From: Sulfoacidibacillus ferrooxidans
GTDB taxonomy: Bacteria > Bacillota > Bacilli > Alicyclobacillales > SLC66
Length of the DNA: 64,000 bases
Direction of reading: 5' to 3'
Assembly: GCF_022606465.1 (NCBI RefSeq)
Contig: NZ_JALBUF010000001.1
Coordinates: 620,001 to 684,000, forward strand
Shown here: piece after piece, positions 44,312 to 53,947 of the stretch
Layout: every line of letters starts with the position of its first letter
Position numbering within the stretch: the stretch's first letter is position 1
The notes under the pieces: generated by a model
Database searches by the model: none
What the model was told of the DNA's origin: nothing
Seen by the model: the letters and a program-made list of their open reading frames with translations, nothing else
Made by a program: the position numbers and the translations under genes

Positions 44312-45748
44312 TCACGCCGAATTCGCCTTGCCAGCACGCATAGCAGACCCAATAGCGGCCAATGCCATCATCACTATACATGCATAAAATGCAGCATGAA
44401 TGCCATTGTCAAATGTATTCATTAGTTGTGGATGCAGCGTTGTGGTACCTACAAATACTGCATAGACTAATCCTCTTGGTATCCTAGCCGATGCGATAAG
44501 AATAGCCATGGCAAATGAAAGCACCATCCCAATATTCGCAAACGTGCGCAACATTCCAGAAACGATGCCATACACCTTTGCAGGAGCTGCCTTCATGACA
44601 GCAGCGTTATTGGATGGGAAGAAGAACCCTGCCCCAATACCATTGATGATACTGCCAAGCATCACAATTCCAAATGGTGTAATAGTATTGAGCTGAGCAT
44701 AGATGAAGATAGCTATGGCCTGCAAAAGTAGCCCCATGGTTGCAGGGACTACTACTCCAATTCGATCACTCCACCGCCCCGCTAATGGACCTGCAATACC
44801 GCCAATGATATACCCTGGAACCAGTAGCAATGATGCATGAAGTGGACTTAACCCACGCACCCCTTGTAAATACATAATAAGCAAAAATAGCACGGCAAAA
44901 TTACCAAGTGATTGAAAAAAAGAGGCTAGAAGAGAGAAGGTGAGAACTTTCGTTTTAAATAAACGTATATCTAATGCTGGTGATTGTTGCATTCGTTCTG
45001 CAAAAACAAATCCAACCAGCGCTACAATACCGATAAAAGCTAGCAAATACGTAATTACATCAAGTTGTCCTGATGACCATCTTGTCATAGCCAAAAGACC
45101 TCCAAGTAAACCGACCCCAAGAGTGACCATACCAATCAAGTCAAATGAGCGACTTGCACGCTCAGTTCGATCTTTAAGCACCTTCAATGCCAGTATAAAC
45201 GCGAAAATGCCAATAGGTACATTGATAAGAAAAATCCATCGCCAAGAAAAATAAGTTGTGATCAATCCGCCGAGCAATATCCCTAAAATAGCCCCCATAT
45301 TCCAGCCAATACTATTAAATCCATACGCGCGCCCTCGCAATTCAGATGGAAACGTATCCGCAATGACAGCACCACTGTTGGCACTCACAAAAGCACCGCC
45401 AATCCCCTGTACAATGCGAAAAAAGATGAGCCATTGCTCATTAGAAGCAATACCACACAAAAAAGAACCGATGATAAATATCAGGAATCCAAATTCATAA
45501 ATACGAACACGCCCAAACATATCTCCGATACGACCTACTTGTGTCGACAACAGTGTAATGACAAGGAGATACGATAGGATTACCCAAACCGCATCTGACA
45601 ACTGGGCATGCAATGACCCCATCATCGTCGGCAATGCAAGTACCACAATCGTTGTATCAACTGCTGTGATAAGGACACCTGTCAAAATAACAGTTAAAGC
45701 AAGTTTTTGATAGTGAGACATCCTAATTGGCACAGTAGAATCAGACAT
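44312..45748 (-). CDS. DHA2-type MFS multidrug exporter
   Basis: About 478 residues and about 14 hydrophobic segments, the DHA2 (EmrB/QacA) layout. Signatures: LITAVDTTIVVLALPTMMGS in helix 1 (Asp for cation binding), GDMFGRVRIYEFGFL between helices 2 and 3, and WRWIFLINVPIG in the middle, all classic for this group. It should use the proton gradient to expel drugs or lipids. ATG at 45748 is 6 bases after GAGGTG; ATGs three and nine bases earlier are closer. Divergent from the ABC sugar operon at 45999. No TetR regulator is adjacent. Confidence 0.9.
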   Translation of the reverse strand: MSDSTVPIRMSHYQKLALTVILTGVLITAVDTTIVVLALPTMMGSLHAQLSDAVWVILSYLLVITLLSTQVGRIGDMFGRVRIYEFGFLIFIIGSFLCGIASNEQWLIFFRIVQGIGGAFVSANSGAVIADTFPSELRGRAYGFNSIGWNMGAILGILLGGLITTYFSWRWIFLINVPIGIFAFILALKVLKDRTERASRSFDLIGMVTLGVGLLGGLLAMTRWSSGQLDVITYLLAFIGIVALVGFVFAERMQQSPALDIRLFKTKVLTFSLLASFFQSLGNFAVLFLLIMYLQGVRGLSPLHASLLLVPGYIIGGIAGPLAGRWSDRIGVVVPATMGLLLQAIAIFIYAQLNTITPFGIVMLGSIINGIGAGFFFPSNNAAVMKAAPAKVYGIVSGMLRTFANIGMVLSFAMAILIASARIPRGLVYAVFVGTTTLHPQLMNTFDNGIHAAFYACIVMMALAAIGSAMRAGKANSA

Positions 45749-45998
45749 CATAAACACCTCACCGAGCAGGATTGATCTTGTTCATTATACTCGTTAATTG
45801 ACTTCAAGAACCATCATTGATACGGCAAACTCATCAAACGATCAAACCATATTTACAGATTAATTACGAGTTGAATACATAATGGTTACACATTGTTTAT
45901 TATACGACGATACTAGATTGTTACTCTAAGAGAGGAAAAAGAAAGTGGTTGAGATCGCGACATGATGGCATTCACAAATAAAAGGAGTGAGGCTCACC

Positions 45999-46904
45999 TT
46001 GCAAAAACTGGCGATCTATTCTCTCACGTTTCGCCAGAAAAACACGCTCATCGGTTGGAGTTTTGTATTGCCTGCGGTGGGACTTCTGAGTGTTTTTGGC
46101 ATCGGATCTATCGCCTATGTGCTTTATCTTAGTTTACTGCGTTGGAATCTGATTGACCCAACACCAACTTTCGTAGGGTTAGCCAATTACAACCAGCTCC
46201 TTCACAGCACAAGCTTTTTGCATGCCATTTTGCGAACCTTGTTTTATTTAGTTGTAAGTACGGGTATTACCTTGCCACTTAGTCTCTTTCTTGCAGTTTT
46301 ACTACATGAACCATTTCGTGGCGTGCGTATATTTCGAGCTCTGTTTTTCATACCCTACGTGGCGCCAACAGTAGCAAGTGCGATCGCGTGGTCTTGGTTG
46401 TTTGAACCACATCACGGTTTGATCAATTATTTTTTGCGCGTGTTCCATATGCCTGCACAACCGTGGCTTGGAAGTCCCAATCAAGCGATGCTGGTGATTA
46501 TCCTGCTATATGTATGGCAATTTACAGGATATTTTATCGTGCTTTTTCTAAACGGCCTTCAAAATGTACCAGTACCGCTTTATGAGGCAGCCCAAATGGA
46601 CGGCGCCAATCGGTGGCAACAATTCTATCGTGTCACGCTACCTATGATTACGCCCACCCTGTTTTTCGTCATGACGATGTCAATCATTTTTTCTTTTCTA
46701 TCCTTTGACCAAGTATATGTGTTAACCAATGGTGGTCCTGCAGATAGCACCACAACCATCATTTACTATCTTTTTTTACAAGGGTTTCAATTCTTTCACA
46801 TCGGCATAGCGGCTGCAGTTGCGGTATTGCTCCTTCTTTTCCTTGCTGTGATCACTTACTTGCAATTTAAGGGGGAAAGCAAGTGGGTACACCATCAAAT
46901 GTAG
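45999..46904 (+). CDS. ABC sugar transporter permease (MalF/UgpA type)
   Basis: About 301 residues, six hydrophobic segments. After the first helix comes YLSLLRWNLIDPTPTFVGLA, the classic start of CUT1 permeases, and the EAA loop is YEAAQMDGANRWQQFYRVTLP. GLANYNQLLHS is also typical. TTG at 45999 has AAAGGAG 11 bases before it; a GTG at 45987 overlaps that site. It pairs with the next gene, whose start overlaps its end by 22 bases. Confidence 0.9.
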   Translation: MQKLAIYSLTFRQKNTLIGWSFVLPAVGLLSVFGIGSIAYVLYLSLLRWNLIDPTPTFVGLANYNQLLHSTSFLHAILRTLFYLVVSTGITLPLSLFLAVLLHEPFRGVRIFRALFFIPYVAPTVASAIAWSWLFEPHHGLINYFLRVFHMPAQPWLGSPNQAMLVIILLYVWQFTGYFIVLFLNGLQNVPVPLYEAAQMDGANRWQQFYRVTLPMITPTLFFVMTMSIIFSFLSFDQVYVLTNGGPADSTTTIIYYLFLQGFQFFHIGIAAAVAVLLLLFLAVITYLQFKGESKWVHHQM

Positions 46905-47779
46905 TCACGACATCGCTGTCTAGCGTACAAAAACGACATCTTATACGAAGCAAACGTGTTCCTATGAGAAAAATAATCAACATCTCTGTGCTTACAATGA
47001 TCGCTGCGGTTTTTTTCATGCCGCTATGGTGGATGGCAGATACTTCTCTCTTATCCAATCAACAGGTATTCGACTATCCACCGCATTATATCCCATGGCA
47101 TCCACAGTGGACAAATTTTATCGCAGCTTGGGATCAACCGTACTTTTCACGATACATGCTAAACTCGATCATCATTGCTGTAGCCATCGTGATCGGCCAA
47201 CTTGTGACATCATCACTCGCCGCTTACGCCATTGCAAGAGTACCTTTTCGGGGGAAAAAGATCGCATATGGATTGATCTTAGCCACCTTTATGATCCCTG
47301 TGCAAGTTACCTTTATCCCGATGTTCCTCATGATGAAAGAGTTCAATTGGATCGATACTTATCAAGCGCTAATCGTACCTTTCTTGGGCTCTGCATTCGC
47401 TACATTTTGGTTAGTTCAGGCATTTCGCCAAGTTCCGCAAGTGATTCTCGATGCTGCGCAAATGGACGGTGCGGGTCACATGTGGATACTCACTCGTATC
47501 GTATTGCCGATGTGTAAACCATCCTTATTGTCAGTCGCGTTTTTAAACTTCGTGTTTCACTACAATGATCTGTTTTGGCCACTCATTACCACTCAGTCCA
47601 ATAGCATGCGCACAGTTCCTGTTGGTCTAACGTACATGATTGCCAATGACGGCAGCGGAACATCGTGGAGCACGCTGATGGCAAGTAGTTTATTAGCCAT
47701 CCTCCCTGCACTCCTGCTCTTTTTCATTGGCCAGAAATATTTCGTACAAGGTACCGCGCATACGGCAATCAAAGAGTAA
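46883..47779 (+). CDS. ABC sugar transporter permease (MalG/UgpE type)
   Basis: About 298 residues, six hydrophobic segments; starts at GTG with AAGGGGG upstream, inside the end of the preceding permease gene. EAA loop: LDAAQMDGAGHMWILTRIVLP. FMIPVQVTFIPMFLMMKE and NDLFWPLITT are family-typical. With the upstream gene it forms the membrane channel of a carbohydrate or glycerol-phosphate importer. No UgpC/MsmX-like ATPase gene lies in the operon. Confidence 0.9.
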   Translation: MGTPSNVVTTSLSSVQKRHLIRSKRVPMRKIINISVLTMIAAVFFMPLWWMADTSLLSNQQVFDYPPHYIPWHPQWTNFIAAWDQPYFSRYMLNSIIIAVAIVIGQLVTSSLAAYAIARVPFRGKKIAYGLILATFMIPVQVTFIPMFLMMKEFNWIDTYQALIVPFLGSAFATFWLVQAFRQVPQVILDAAQMDGAGHMWILTRIVLPMCKPSLLSVAFLNFVFHYNDLFWPLITTQSNSMRTVPVGLTYMIANDGSGTSWSTLMASSLLAILPALLLFFIGQKYFVQGTAHTAIKE

Positions 47780-47813
47780 TCCATAAACGATCAAACCCAT
47801 GGAGGCTTACGAT

Positions 47814-49154
47814 ATGAAAATGAAAACCATCAGTTTAGGTGTCCTGCTTGTTCTTAGTTCATCCATAGCACTCACGGGTTGTGGTTCACAGTCGGCTGCA
47901 CAATCTACGACCAATCCAACGACAAGTAGTGCAAATATTGCTTCCACATCATCGAGTACTCCTGTACAAGTGACCTTTTGGGAAGGCATGTCTGGCCAAT
48001 TGGGCCAGGTGCTCCAACAGATGGTACAAAAATTTAACGCCACACACCCAGGAATACATGTCAACGCAGTCTATCAGGGAAGTTATTCTGGCGATGGCCC
48101 ATTACAAGAAAAACTGATGGCTGCTATCGCTTCAGGTAAAGTCCCCGATATGGTTCAATTAGAAATTCACTCAACGCCATTATTTGCATCAAGCGGTGCA
48201 TTACAGCCCCTAGATAGCTATATGGCATCTAGTAAAAACGATCAGAAATCAGACTTCTTACCGGGGCTCTTAAATAACACGTCTTATCAAGGCACCACTT
48301 ATGGCATTCCTTTTAATCGAAGCGTCCCCGTGTTGTACTACAATCCAACATTGTTTGCAGCTGCACATATCCAAACAGCACCCGCGACCTGGGCACAGTT
48401 AGCACAGGATGCTGCAAAATTGACGAAAAAAAGCAATGGAACAACGTCAGTCTATGGTTTTGAGCCAGTTAATCAGTGGTGGTTTTTTGAATCTCTCGTA
48501 TGGTCCGATGGAGGTCATTTATTAAACCCTACACTCACTGAAGCAACATTTGATACACCACAGGCGGAAGCTGGAATGAAGTTGTGGCAAACCATGCAAT
48601 CCCAAGGAACACTGGCTGTCAATGCTGGACCTAATGAATGGACGCAAACGATCGAAGATTTTGGTCATGGCCGCACTGCCATGTACATTGGCTCCGCTGG
48701 TGATATGGGGCAAATCGCACAAACAGGAGTAACGTACCGTACAGCGTTTATGCCTAAATTCACGCAATATGCTGTGCCAACGGGTGGTGCCAATGCGGTA
48801 ATCATGCAAAAAGCCCCTGCGGCTCAAAAAGCTGCAGCGTGGACATTTATTAAGTGGTTTACGAGTGTACCACAAACGATTGAATGGAGTGAACAAACGG
48901 GGTATCTACCTGTCAAACAAGCGGCGCTATCTGCTCCTGCACTCACGAGTTACTATGCGCAACATCCAAATCACAAGGTTCCGGTCGAAGAATTAGCTTA
49001 TGCTAAACAAGCACCGCTATCCCCAGATTATCTACAAGTCTATCAATACATTCAGGATGCAATGGATCAAATCATGGATAGCCAAACACCCGTTTCTACT
49101 GCATTGCATCAAGCGGTTCAAAAGTCTGACCAAGCATTGAGTCAACCACAGTAA
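47814..49154 (+). CDS. ABC sugar/glycerol-3-phosphate-type substrate-binding lipoprotein
   Basis: About 446 residues, family 1 extracellular binding protein. Signal peptide KTISLGVLLVLSSSIALTGC ends in a lipobox; a Ser/Thr-rich linker follows. The mature part has VTFWEGMSGQLGQVLQQMV, a ligand-cleft WW pair in NQWWFFESLVWSDGG, and SAGDMGQI. The layout with a phosphodiesterase gene next door matches UgpB (glycerophosphodiester/sn-glycerol-3-phosphate), but maltodextrin-type ligands cannot be excluded. ATG has GGAGG 8 bases upstream. Confidence 0.9.
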   Translation: MKMKTISLGVLLVLSSSIALTGCGSQSAAQSTTNPTTSSANIASTSSSTPVQVTFWEGMSGQLGQVLQQMVQKFNATHPGIHVNAVYQGSYSGDGPLQEKLMAAIASGKVPDMVQLEIHSTPLFASSGALQPLDSYMASSKNDQKSDFLPGLLNNTSYQGTTYGIPFNRSVPVLYYNPTLFAAAHIQTAPATWAQLAQDAAKLTKKSNGTTSVYGFEPVNQWWFFESLVWSDGGHLLNPTLTEATFDTPQAEAGMKLWQTMQSQGTLAVNAGPNEWTQTIEDFGHGRTAMYIGSAGDMGQIAQTGVTYRTAFMPKFTQYAVPTGGANAVIMQKAPAAQKAAAWTFIKWFTSVPQTIEWSEQTGYLPVKQAALSAPALTSYYAQHPNHKVPVEELAYAKQAPLSPDYLQVYQYIQDAMDQIMDSQTPVSTALHQAVQKSDQALSQPQ

Positions 49155-49203
49155 GCTAATCCCAAGAATTGAGTCCACACTTCACTTCAGAGGGGCGATC
49201 ACT

Positions 49204-49977
49204 ATGCTATCCATACAAGAGCTTTTTGCTACAATCCCTGAAATACATGTCGCCCACCGTGGCGCAAGCGCACAGTACCCCGAAAACACGATGTCCGCAT
49301 TCATAAATGCTGCGCATCTTGGTGCACATATGATTGAACTGGATGTCCACCTTACAGCAGATGAACAACTTGTCGTGATGCACGATGCGACACTAGATCG
49401 CACCACAAATGGAACAGGTTCGATCGGTTCCTTGCGTTTTAGTGACATGGAATATCTGGATGCTGGCAGCTGGCGCAATCCTGCATCTGAACATATGCCT
49501 ATACCCAGGTTAGGTGATGTACTGCGCTGGTTACCAAACCATCTCTGCGTCAACATTGAGCTAAAGGGCACCCCCCAAAACAAAGAGGGCTTAGCAAAAA
49601 ATGTACTAAAAGAAGTCATAGCCTATGAGTGTGAAGGTCGGGTGCTGCTCTCTTCATTTAATCATGAACTGTTAGCTGTGATTCGTCATATGAACACAGA
49701 AATTCCTTTAGGTGCTATCTACTGCGGCCGTCCCTGGCCGCTACTTAGCCTAGCAGAAACACTGCAACTCTTTAGTTTGCACGCCCACATCGCAGATATC
49801 GATCGCGAGTGGGCGCAGCGTGTTCTATCAGGAGGTTATGAAGTCGTTGCATGGACACTGCGTCATGCGTCACAAGTTCACCACTGCCGACAAGCAGGTG
49901 TAAAGGCGCTTGTGGTCGATGACTTATCCTTGCTGACAACACCTTATAACCATTCACACCAGAACTTGGTCATATAA
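49204..49977 (+). CDS. glycerophosphodiester phosphodiesterase
   Basis: TIM-barrel GDPD of 257 residues, hydrolysing glycerophosphodiesters to sn-glycerol-3-phosphate and an alcohol. The family signature is complete: HRGASAQYPENTMSAF, IELDVHLTADEQLVVMHD (metal-binding Glu and Asp, catalytic His) and CVNIELKG. No signal peptide, so cytoplasmic like UgpQ. Last gene of the ABC operon, which is why the importer is probably UgpABE-like. AGGGG precedes the ATG. The last 24 bases overlap the convergent ketopantoate reductase gene. Confidence 0.92.
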   Translation: MLSIQELFATIPEIHVAHRGASAQYPENTMSAFINAAHLGAHMIELDVHLTADEQLVVMHDATLDRTTNGTGSIGSLRFSDMEYLDAGSWRNPASEHMPIPRLGDVLRWLPNHLCVNIELKGTPQNKEGLAKNVLKEVIAYECEGRVLLSSFNHELLAVIRHMNTEIPLGAIYCGRPWPLLSLAETLQLFSLHAHIADIDREWAQRVLSGGYEVVAWTLRHASQVHHCRQAGVKALVVDDLSLLTTPYNHSHQNLVI

Positions 49978-50991
49978 CTTCTCAAAGCGTGCTATGTTCT
50001 CGTTGAAACGCGGAACAGACTGAGCACTTTCTGCTTGTTTAACGAGTTCAACGACCAATTCATTGTACGGTGCCACAAGGCCTCTCTCTTTTGCGAGTTG
50101 AGGTATGACTCCGTTAATAAAATCAATTTCTGTTTGACGCTTCTTCTCAAGATCCTGCAACATACTTGCTTTCAAAAGCCTAGTAGGTTGCAGGATCACG
50201 CGAAGCGTGTGGATATGCGCTTTAATATCGGCGTTACTATTGACTTCTAAGGACGCCACATCAAACCCATTCATTTTAGCAAAATTTACGCCATATGCAT
50301 GTCCAACTTTTATGGTTTCATCCGCTATGTGCACAGCACTCCGTATGCCTATGGCATCATCTAGTACGTCGCCGTACGTGCCACCAAGTGCTGCGGACAT
50401 TCCACTAAACGCATTGTTAATAAGCAACTTAGACCATTTCGTCCCCACTAAATTATCAGAGATGTGCGTGCCACCCACTAGGTCTAAGATCGCTTGAATA
50501 CGCTCGATTCTCTTGGTGGTTACACCATCTAACTCGCCAATTTGAAATGCATATTTTTTAAACATCTCAGCTTCTGTTGTAAGACTGGATACACCTGGTT
50601 CCATCCACGTCGCTCCATATTCAACAGACCCAGCAATAACACGTTTGCGCCCCACGATAGAAGCTACTTTTTCCTCCGGTATACCATTTTGCAATGAGCA
50701 CACGACACTTTGTTCACCGATATAAGGTAACAGATGCTGAAGAACGGCATCATTATAAAGTTGTTTTGTGAGCAATAAGACCAAATCATACTTACCTGAC
50801 ATCTGATCGGGGGTGATCGCATGAACTGGTGCTGTAAATTGTAGCGTTCCAACCACTTGTGCACCCGATTGATTCAGGGCATGAACATGTGCTTGATTGA
50901 CATCGATTAACTCGACATCTTGTCCTGCTGCAGCAATATAGGCTCCTGCGATCGTCCCTAAAGAACCTGCTCCTAAAATAGCGATTCTCAT
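49954..50991 (-). CDS. 2-dehydropantoate 2-reductase (ketopantoate reductase family)
   Basis: About 345 residues of the ApbA/PanE family, NADPH-linked reduction of ketopantoate to pantoate or of a similar 2-keto acid. N-terminal Rossmann GAGSLGTIAGAYIAAAG, the conserved Lys in VLLLTKQ and Asn in VCSLQNGIPEE are in place, with the C-terminal helical domain LINNAFSGMSAALGG. Other pantothenate genes are absent, and bacteria carry several paralogues of this family, so the pan role is not certain. AGAGGTG precedes ATG. It overlaps the GDPD gene tail-to-tail. Confidence 0.88.
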   Translation of the reverse strand: MRIAILGAGSLGTIAGAYIAAAGQDVELIDVNQAHVHALNQSGAQVVGTLQFTAPVHAITPDQMSGKYDLVLLLTKQLYNDAVLQHLLPYIGEQSVVCSLQNGIPEEKVASIVGRKRVIAGSVEYGATWMEPGVSSLTTEAEMFKKYAFQIGELDGVTTKRIERIQAILDLVGGTHISDNLVGTKWSKLLINNAFSGMSAALGGTYGDVLDDAIGIRSAVHIADETIKVGHAYGVNFAKMNGFDVASLEVNSNADIKAHIHTLRVILQPTRLLKASMLQDLEKKRQTEIDFINGVIPQLAKERGLVAPYNELVVELVKQAESAQSVPRFNENIARFEKLYDQVLV

Positions 50992-51022
50992 GTGTTACAC
51001 CTCTTCCTAAGTTGTTACAAAT

Positions 51023-51772
51023 TTAGTGAAGCAAATAATTATATACAGGCTTCGCGGGATTCAACGTCACATCAGCCACAATGTGTGATGCAGATACCAC
51101 TTCTTGCACTGGAAGATCAGCAAGTGGTGCAAGTGCATGCTCAAATAATTGGAGTCGCGCAGGTCCAGTCCACGCGCCCTTGATGTGTGCATCAGTGATT
51201 TGCGTGCGAACCAAGTCACAAATCCGCAATTGTCCATTGTAATCTGTCGCGATTTTCATCATAAAATTTGGACGACAAATTTCCTTGCGAGCCTCTTCTA
51301 GATCAAGTTCAACATGTTTATATCCCATCGTAGCAGTCGCTACACGAAGTGACCCGTAATCGAGCGTTCCCACCAATGTATCCGAATCGACATAGAGCTT
51401 AGGTGCACCCCACTTCTTAGGGTAGGCGGTCAGTTCTCTTCCACTTGCAATGGCTGGAAAGTTATCTACGTACATTGAATGTACATAGTCACCTTCCTCA
51501 TTATTAAACTGCACAGGAATTACCTGTCCTGATTCGGTATACACGCCAAGACCAGACACATCGGGCATCCACATGACTTCAAAGCGGACAAGCGGTGACT
51601 CTTCATCGATCTCCAGTGGTTCAGGCACAGCCGCGCGCAGCGCGTTTACATCCGTTCGGTAAACAATGTTCAGATATTCGCGATTGACAAACTTATAGGT
51701 GGGCACCGAGTAAGCTGGTGCAGTAAGGGGTGTAGTTAAGTTTTTAGATAGATCATGGATGTCAATTTTCAT
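51023..51772 (-). CDS. acetoacetate decarboxylase family protein
   Basis: About 249 residues of the acetoacetate decarboxylase family. The Schiff-base Lys is in GRELTAYPKKWGAPKL, next to a second Lys that lowers its pKa, as in the Clostridium enzyme; the Arg and Glu of the active site are in YRTDVNALRAAVPEPLE. It should release CO2 from acetoacetate or a similar beta-keto acid. Start is the ATG after AGAGGAG; the frame is open a further 25 codons upstream without a site. Regulated together with a divergent TetR gene; a 23-bp operator candidate overlaps the -35 region. Confidence 0.88.
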   Translation of the reverse strand: MKIDIHDLSKNLTTPLTAPAYSVPTYKFVNREYLNIVYRTDVNALRAAVPEPLEIDEESPLVRFEVMWMPDVSGLGVYTESGQVIPVQFNNEEGDYVHSMYVDNFPAIASGRELTAYPKKWGAPKLYVDSDTLVGTLDYGSLRVATATMGYKHVELDLEEARKEICRPNFMMKIATDYNGQLRICDLVRTQITDAHIKGAWTGPARLQLFEHALAPLADLPVQEVVSASHIVADVTLNPAKPVYNYLLH

Positions 51773-51823
51773 AGTCGTACTCCTCTCACTGAAGCTTGTT
51801 GCTAATAGACTTAAAATACTAAG

Positions 51824-51846
51824 TGACCAATTTAGTAATTTAGTCA
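51824..51846. promoter_or_regulatory. candidate TetR operator between adc-like and tetR genes
   Basis: TGACCAATTTAGTAATTTAGTCA is an imperfect palindrome (TGAC at one end, GTCA at the other). On the minus strand TTGGTC within it can serve as -35 with TATTAG 17 bases on, so binding would block the decarboxylase promoter. Confidence 0.4.
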
Positions 51847-51939
51847 TTTCGTATTATAGCTCTCATTCCTCTTTTTGTGAAGTGTTGATTTGAGGAACGC
51901 TACACATCGTAGTACTCTTATTGTTAAAGAGGTGTTCCC

Positions 51940-52536
51940 ATGTCCACGACAAGACAAAGAGTCATAGATGCCGCTATCAAGTCGTTCTCCATGTTTGGTT
52001 ACAAAGGAACGACGATGGACCAGGTGGCCAAAATTGCAGATGTAAGTAAAGGCACGATCTATATGTTCTTTGCAAGTAAAGATGAGTTGTTTGCCTTTAT
52101 TCTTGATGGCATTGCAGAGGAACTTCAACAAATCGCAAGCAAAGCATTTTGTGCCACCGATCAATTCCTAGAAAATTTAGAAAATGCAATCGTTCAAATC
52201 CTAAACTACCGTTCAAAACACGAGTTGTTAGTCAAACTAAGCCTAGAAGTGAAGGAACTTGGTACAACGAAAGTTGTCGCTGGCCTCCAACACATTGAGC
52301 GCTCAATTATTCAGTTTATCGCATCTGAAATCCGCCAGGGACAAGAGCGCAATGACATAGCGGAGTGTCATCCAGAAGTGGTTGCCTTTATTATTTTGCG
52401 GACGTATACCACGTTAGTCAACGAATGGGACAAACAATTTGCGCCTATTACGAATGACGAAATTCGGGAGACTTTTTATCAAGTCTTCGTACGTGGCCTT
52501 AGGCCGACTCTTCGCACAGAGAGCGAAACTCATTAA
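51940..52536 (+). CDS. TetR/AcrR family regulator
   Basis: About 198 residues. The N-terminal helix-turn-helix is typical (QRVIDAAIKSFSMFGYKGTT, VSKGTIYMFFASKDELF), and the C-terminal helices form a YbjK/FadR-like ligand pocket. It is a probable repressor, controlling the divergent acetoacetate decarboxylase gene and possibly itself. ATG has AGAGGTG 6 bases upstream. The ligand is unknown, but Bacillus FadR-like TetR proteins sense acyl-CoAs, which would fit a decarboxylase in keto-acid metabolism. Confidence 0.88.
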   Translation: MSTTRQRVIDAAIKSFSMFGYKGTTMDQVAKIADVSKGTIYMFFASKDELFAFILDGIAEELQQIASKAFCATDQFLENLENAIVQILNYRSKHELLVKLSLEVKELGTTKVVAGLQHIERSIIQFIASEIRQGQERNDIAECHPEVVAFIILRTYTTLVNEWDKQFAPITNDEIRETFYQVFVRGLRPTLRTESETH

Positions 52537-52735
52537 AAAATACCAGGCTAGATTAGGTACAACGCGAATCTGCAGACATGTCATATGGATATCTCGAGAA
52601 AACAAATGGTTGTTTATGTATTTCCATGCACATAATAAATTATATGTAGATGAAAATAAGGACTGTACGAAGGCCAACCATACATACTCTAAGCCAAAAA
52701 TTGTATGCTGTATTGAGTAAAGGAGAACCAAAAGC

Positions 52736-53797
52736 ATGTCAGATGCGGATAGCTTTCTTAGTACATACTACCTGAGCCTTTTTGAATTTGTAGGTGCCAT
52801 TGTCTTTTTAGTGATTTTCAAAGTAGTGATGTTACTAGTGATGGAAAAAATGTCACGATCATTAGCTGACGACCCTCATCCGGAAGATCTGAAAGCAAAG
52901 AAAAAAGTGATTCATATTCCAATACCATATCGAATAGTGAAACATAGCATCGCCACATTTTTATTAATTAGCGGGCTATTACAAATTCGTCCCAGCATCC
53001 TTTTTGTCCAACCAGCCACGTGGTTTGCTCATCAGCAGGTAGGAGTCGGATCGCCTTATGATTCATTTCTCACTTTGTTTATACACCACGGAATGTGGAT
53101 CAATATCTGGTCTGTGGTTATTCAACTTTCGCTAGCAGGACTCATATGGTCGTTTGACCAAGTCACTGCTACGCGAATCATGGCGGGTCTCATTTTTCTA
53201 TTTGGACTTTTCACATGGATATATGCGGAGGATCTTGGTCGTATAGGCGCACCCAATCCCACATTTTTAGAAGGCTCCCCTGGTACAGGGTTGCTTCTGG
53301 CGCTCACAGTTATTTTATTATGGGTTCCATTTCATAGTTGGCATACACTCTTTGTACGCCATATGGTGATTTACGCCAATGCAGGATATTGGTTTTTATT
53401 TGCCATCGTTCAATGGCTCCCATTTCATTCATTTTGGTCCGGCAAAGGGTATCAAATGATGATTGCTCTTCATCCTATACATACACCCATATGGCTATTT
53501 CATTTGTTTGCACAAGTGAATCTATGGGGTGTTCATCAAGGTTTGATTGCCACATTTATCTTAGGAGGTATCCCACTTGCATTAGCTATCATGTGGCTCA
53601 CTACTACATGGCGTCCACAACTGACTAGCTTTGTCGCAAGTAGCACGTGGATGATTTTATTGATCTTGTGGGTCGTTTTTCAAAGTGCAGGATTTCGTGG
53701 GGCATTTGCACTTGCATTGGGGTCACAGCCCCTTTTGGTTATCTGGGCAACCATACCCTATTGGATGCACCGAAAAGAACTAGTGACTATACACTGA
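52736..53797 (+). CDS. multi-pass membrane protein, function unknown
   Basis: About 353 residues with eight or nine hydrophobic segments, beginning at about residues 12-36 (LFEFVGAIVFLVIFKVVML), then 70-85 and evenly on to 335. Loops are short; one cytoplasmic stretch is charged (EKMSRSLADDPHPEDLKAKKK). There are many His residues at helix ends (FIHHGMW, FHSWHTLFVRH, LHPIHTPIWLFHLF), which could bind haem or metals. No family is recognised. AGGAG precedes the ATG. The next gene downstream is a DsrE-like protein, 150 bases away on the same strand. Confidence 0.65.
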   Translation: MSDADSFLSTYYLSLFEFVGAIVFLVIFKVVMLLVMEKMSRSLADDPHPEDLKAKKKVIHIPIPYRIVKHSIATFLLISGLLQIRPSILFVQPATWFAHQQVGVGSPYDSFLTLFIHHGMWINIWSVVIQLSLAGLIWSFDQVTATRIMAGLIFLFGLFTWIYAEDLGRIGAPNPTFLEGSPGTGLLLALTVILLWVPFHSWHTLFVRHMVIYANAGYWFLFAIVQWLPFHSFWSGKGYQMMIALHPIHTPIWLFHLFAQVNLWGVHQGLIATFILGGIPLALAIMWLTTTWRPQLTSFVASSTWMILLILWVVFQSAGFRGAFALALGSQPLLVIWATIPYWMHRKELVTIH

Positions 53798-53947
53798 ATC
53801 GCTTGTCAAGGTATGGCATCATGTGATGGCCGTTAGTACCTTAAGTCATCGACATTAAGGAGTATTTGATATCATCTATTGTCTATATAAAAAGATTAGC
53901 ATATAATTTTAAGTATCAATCATTTTTATCATAAGGGGGTAACTACC

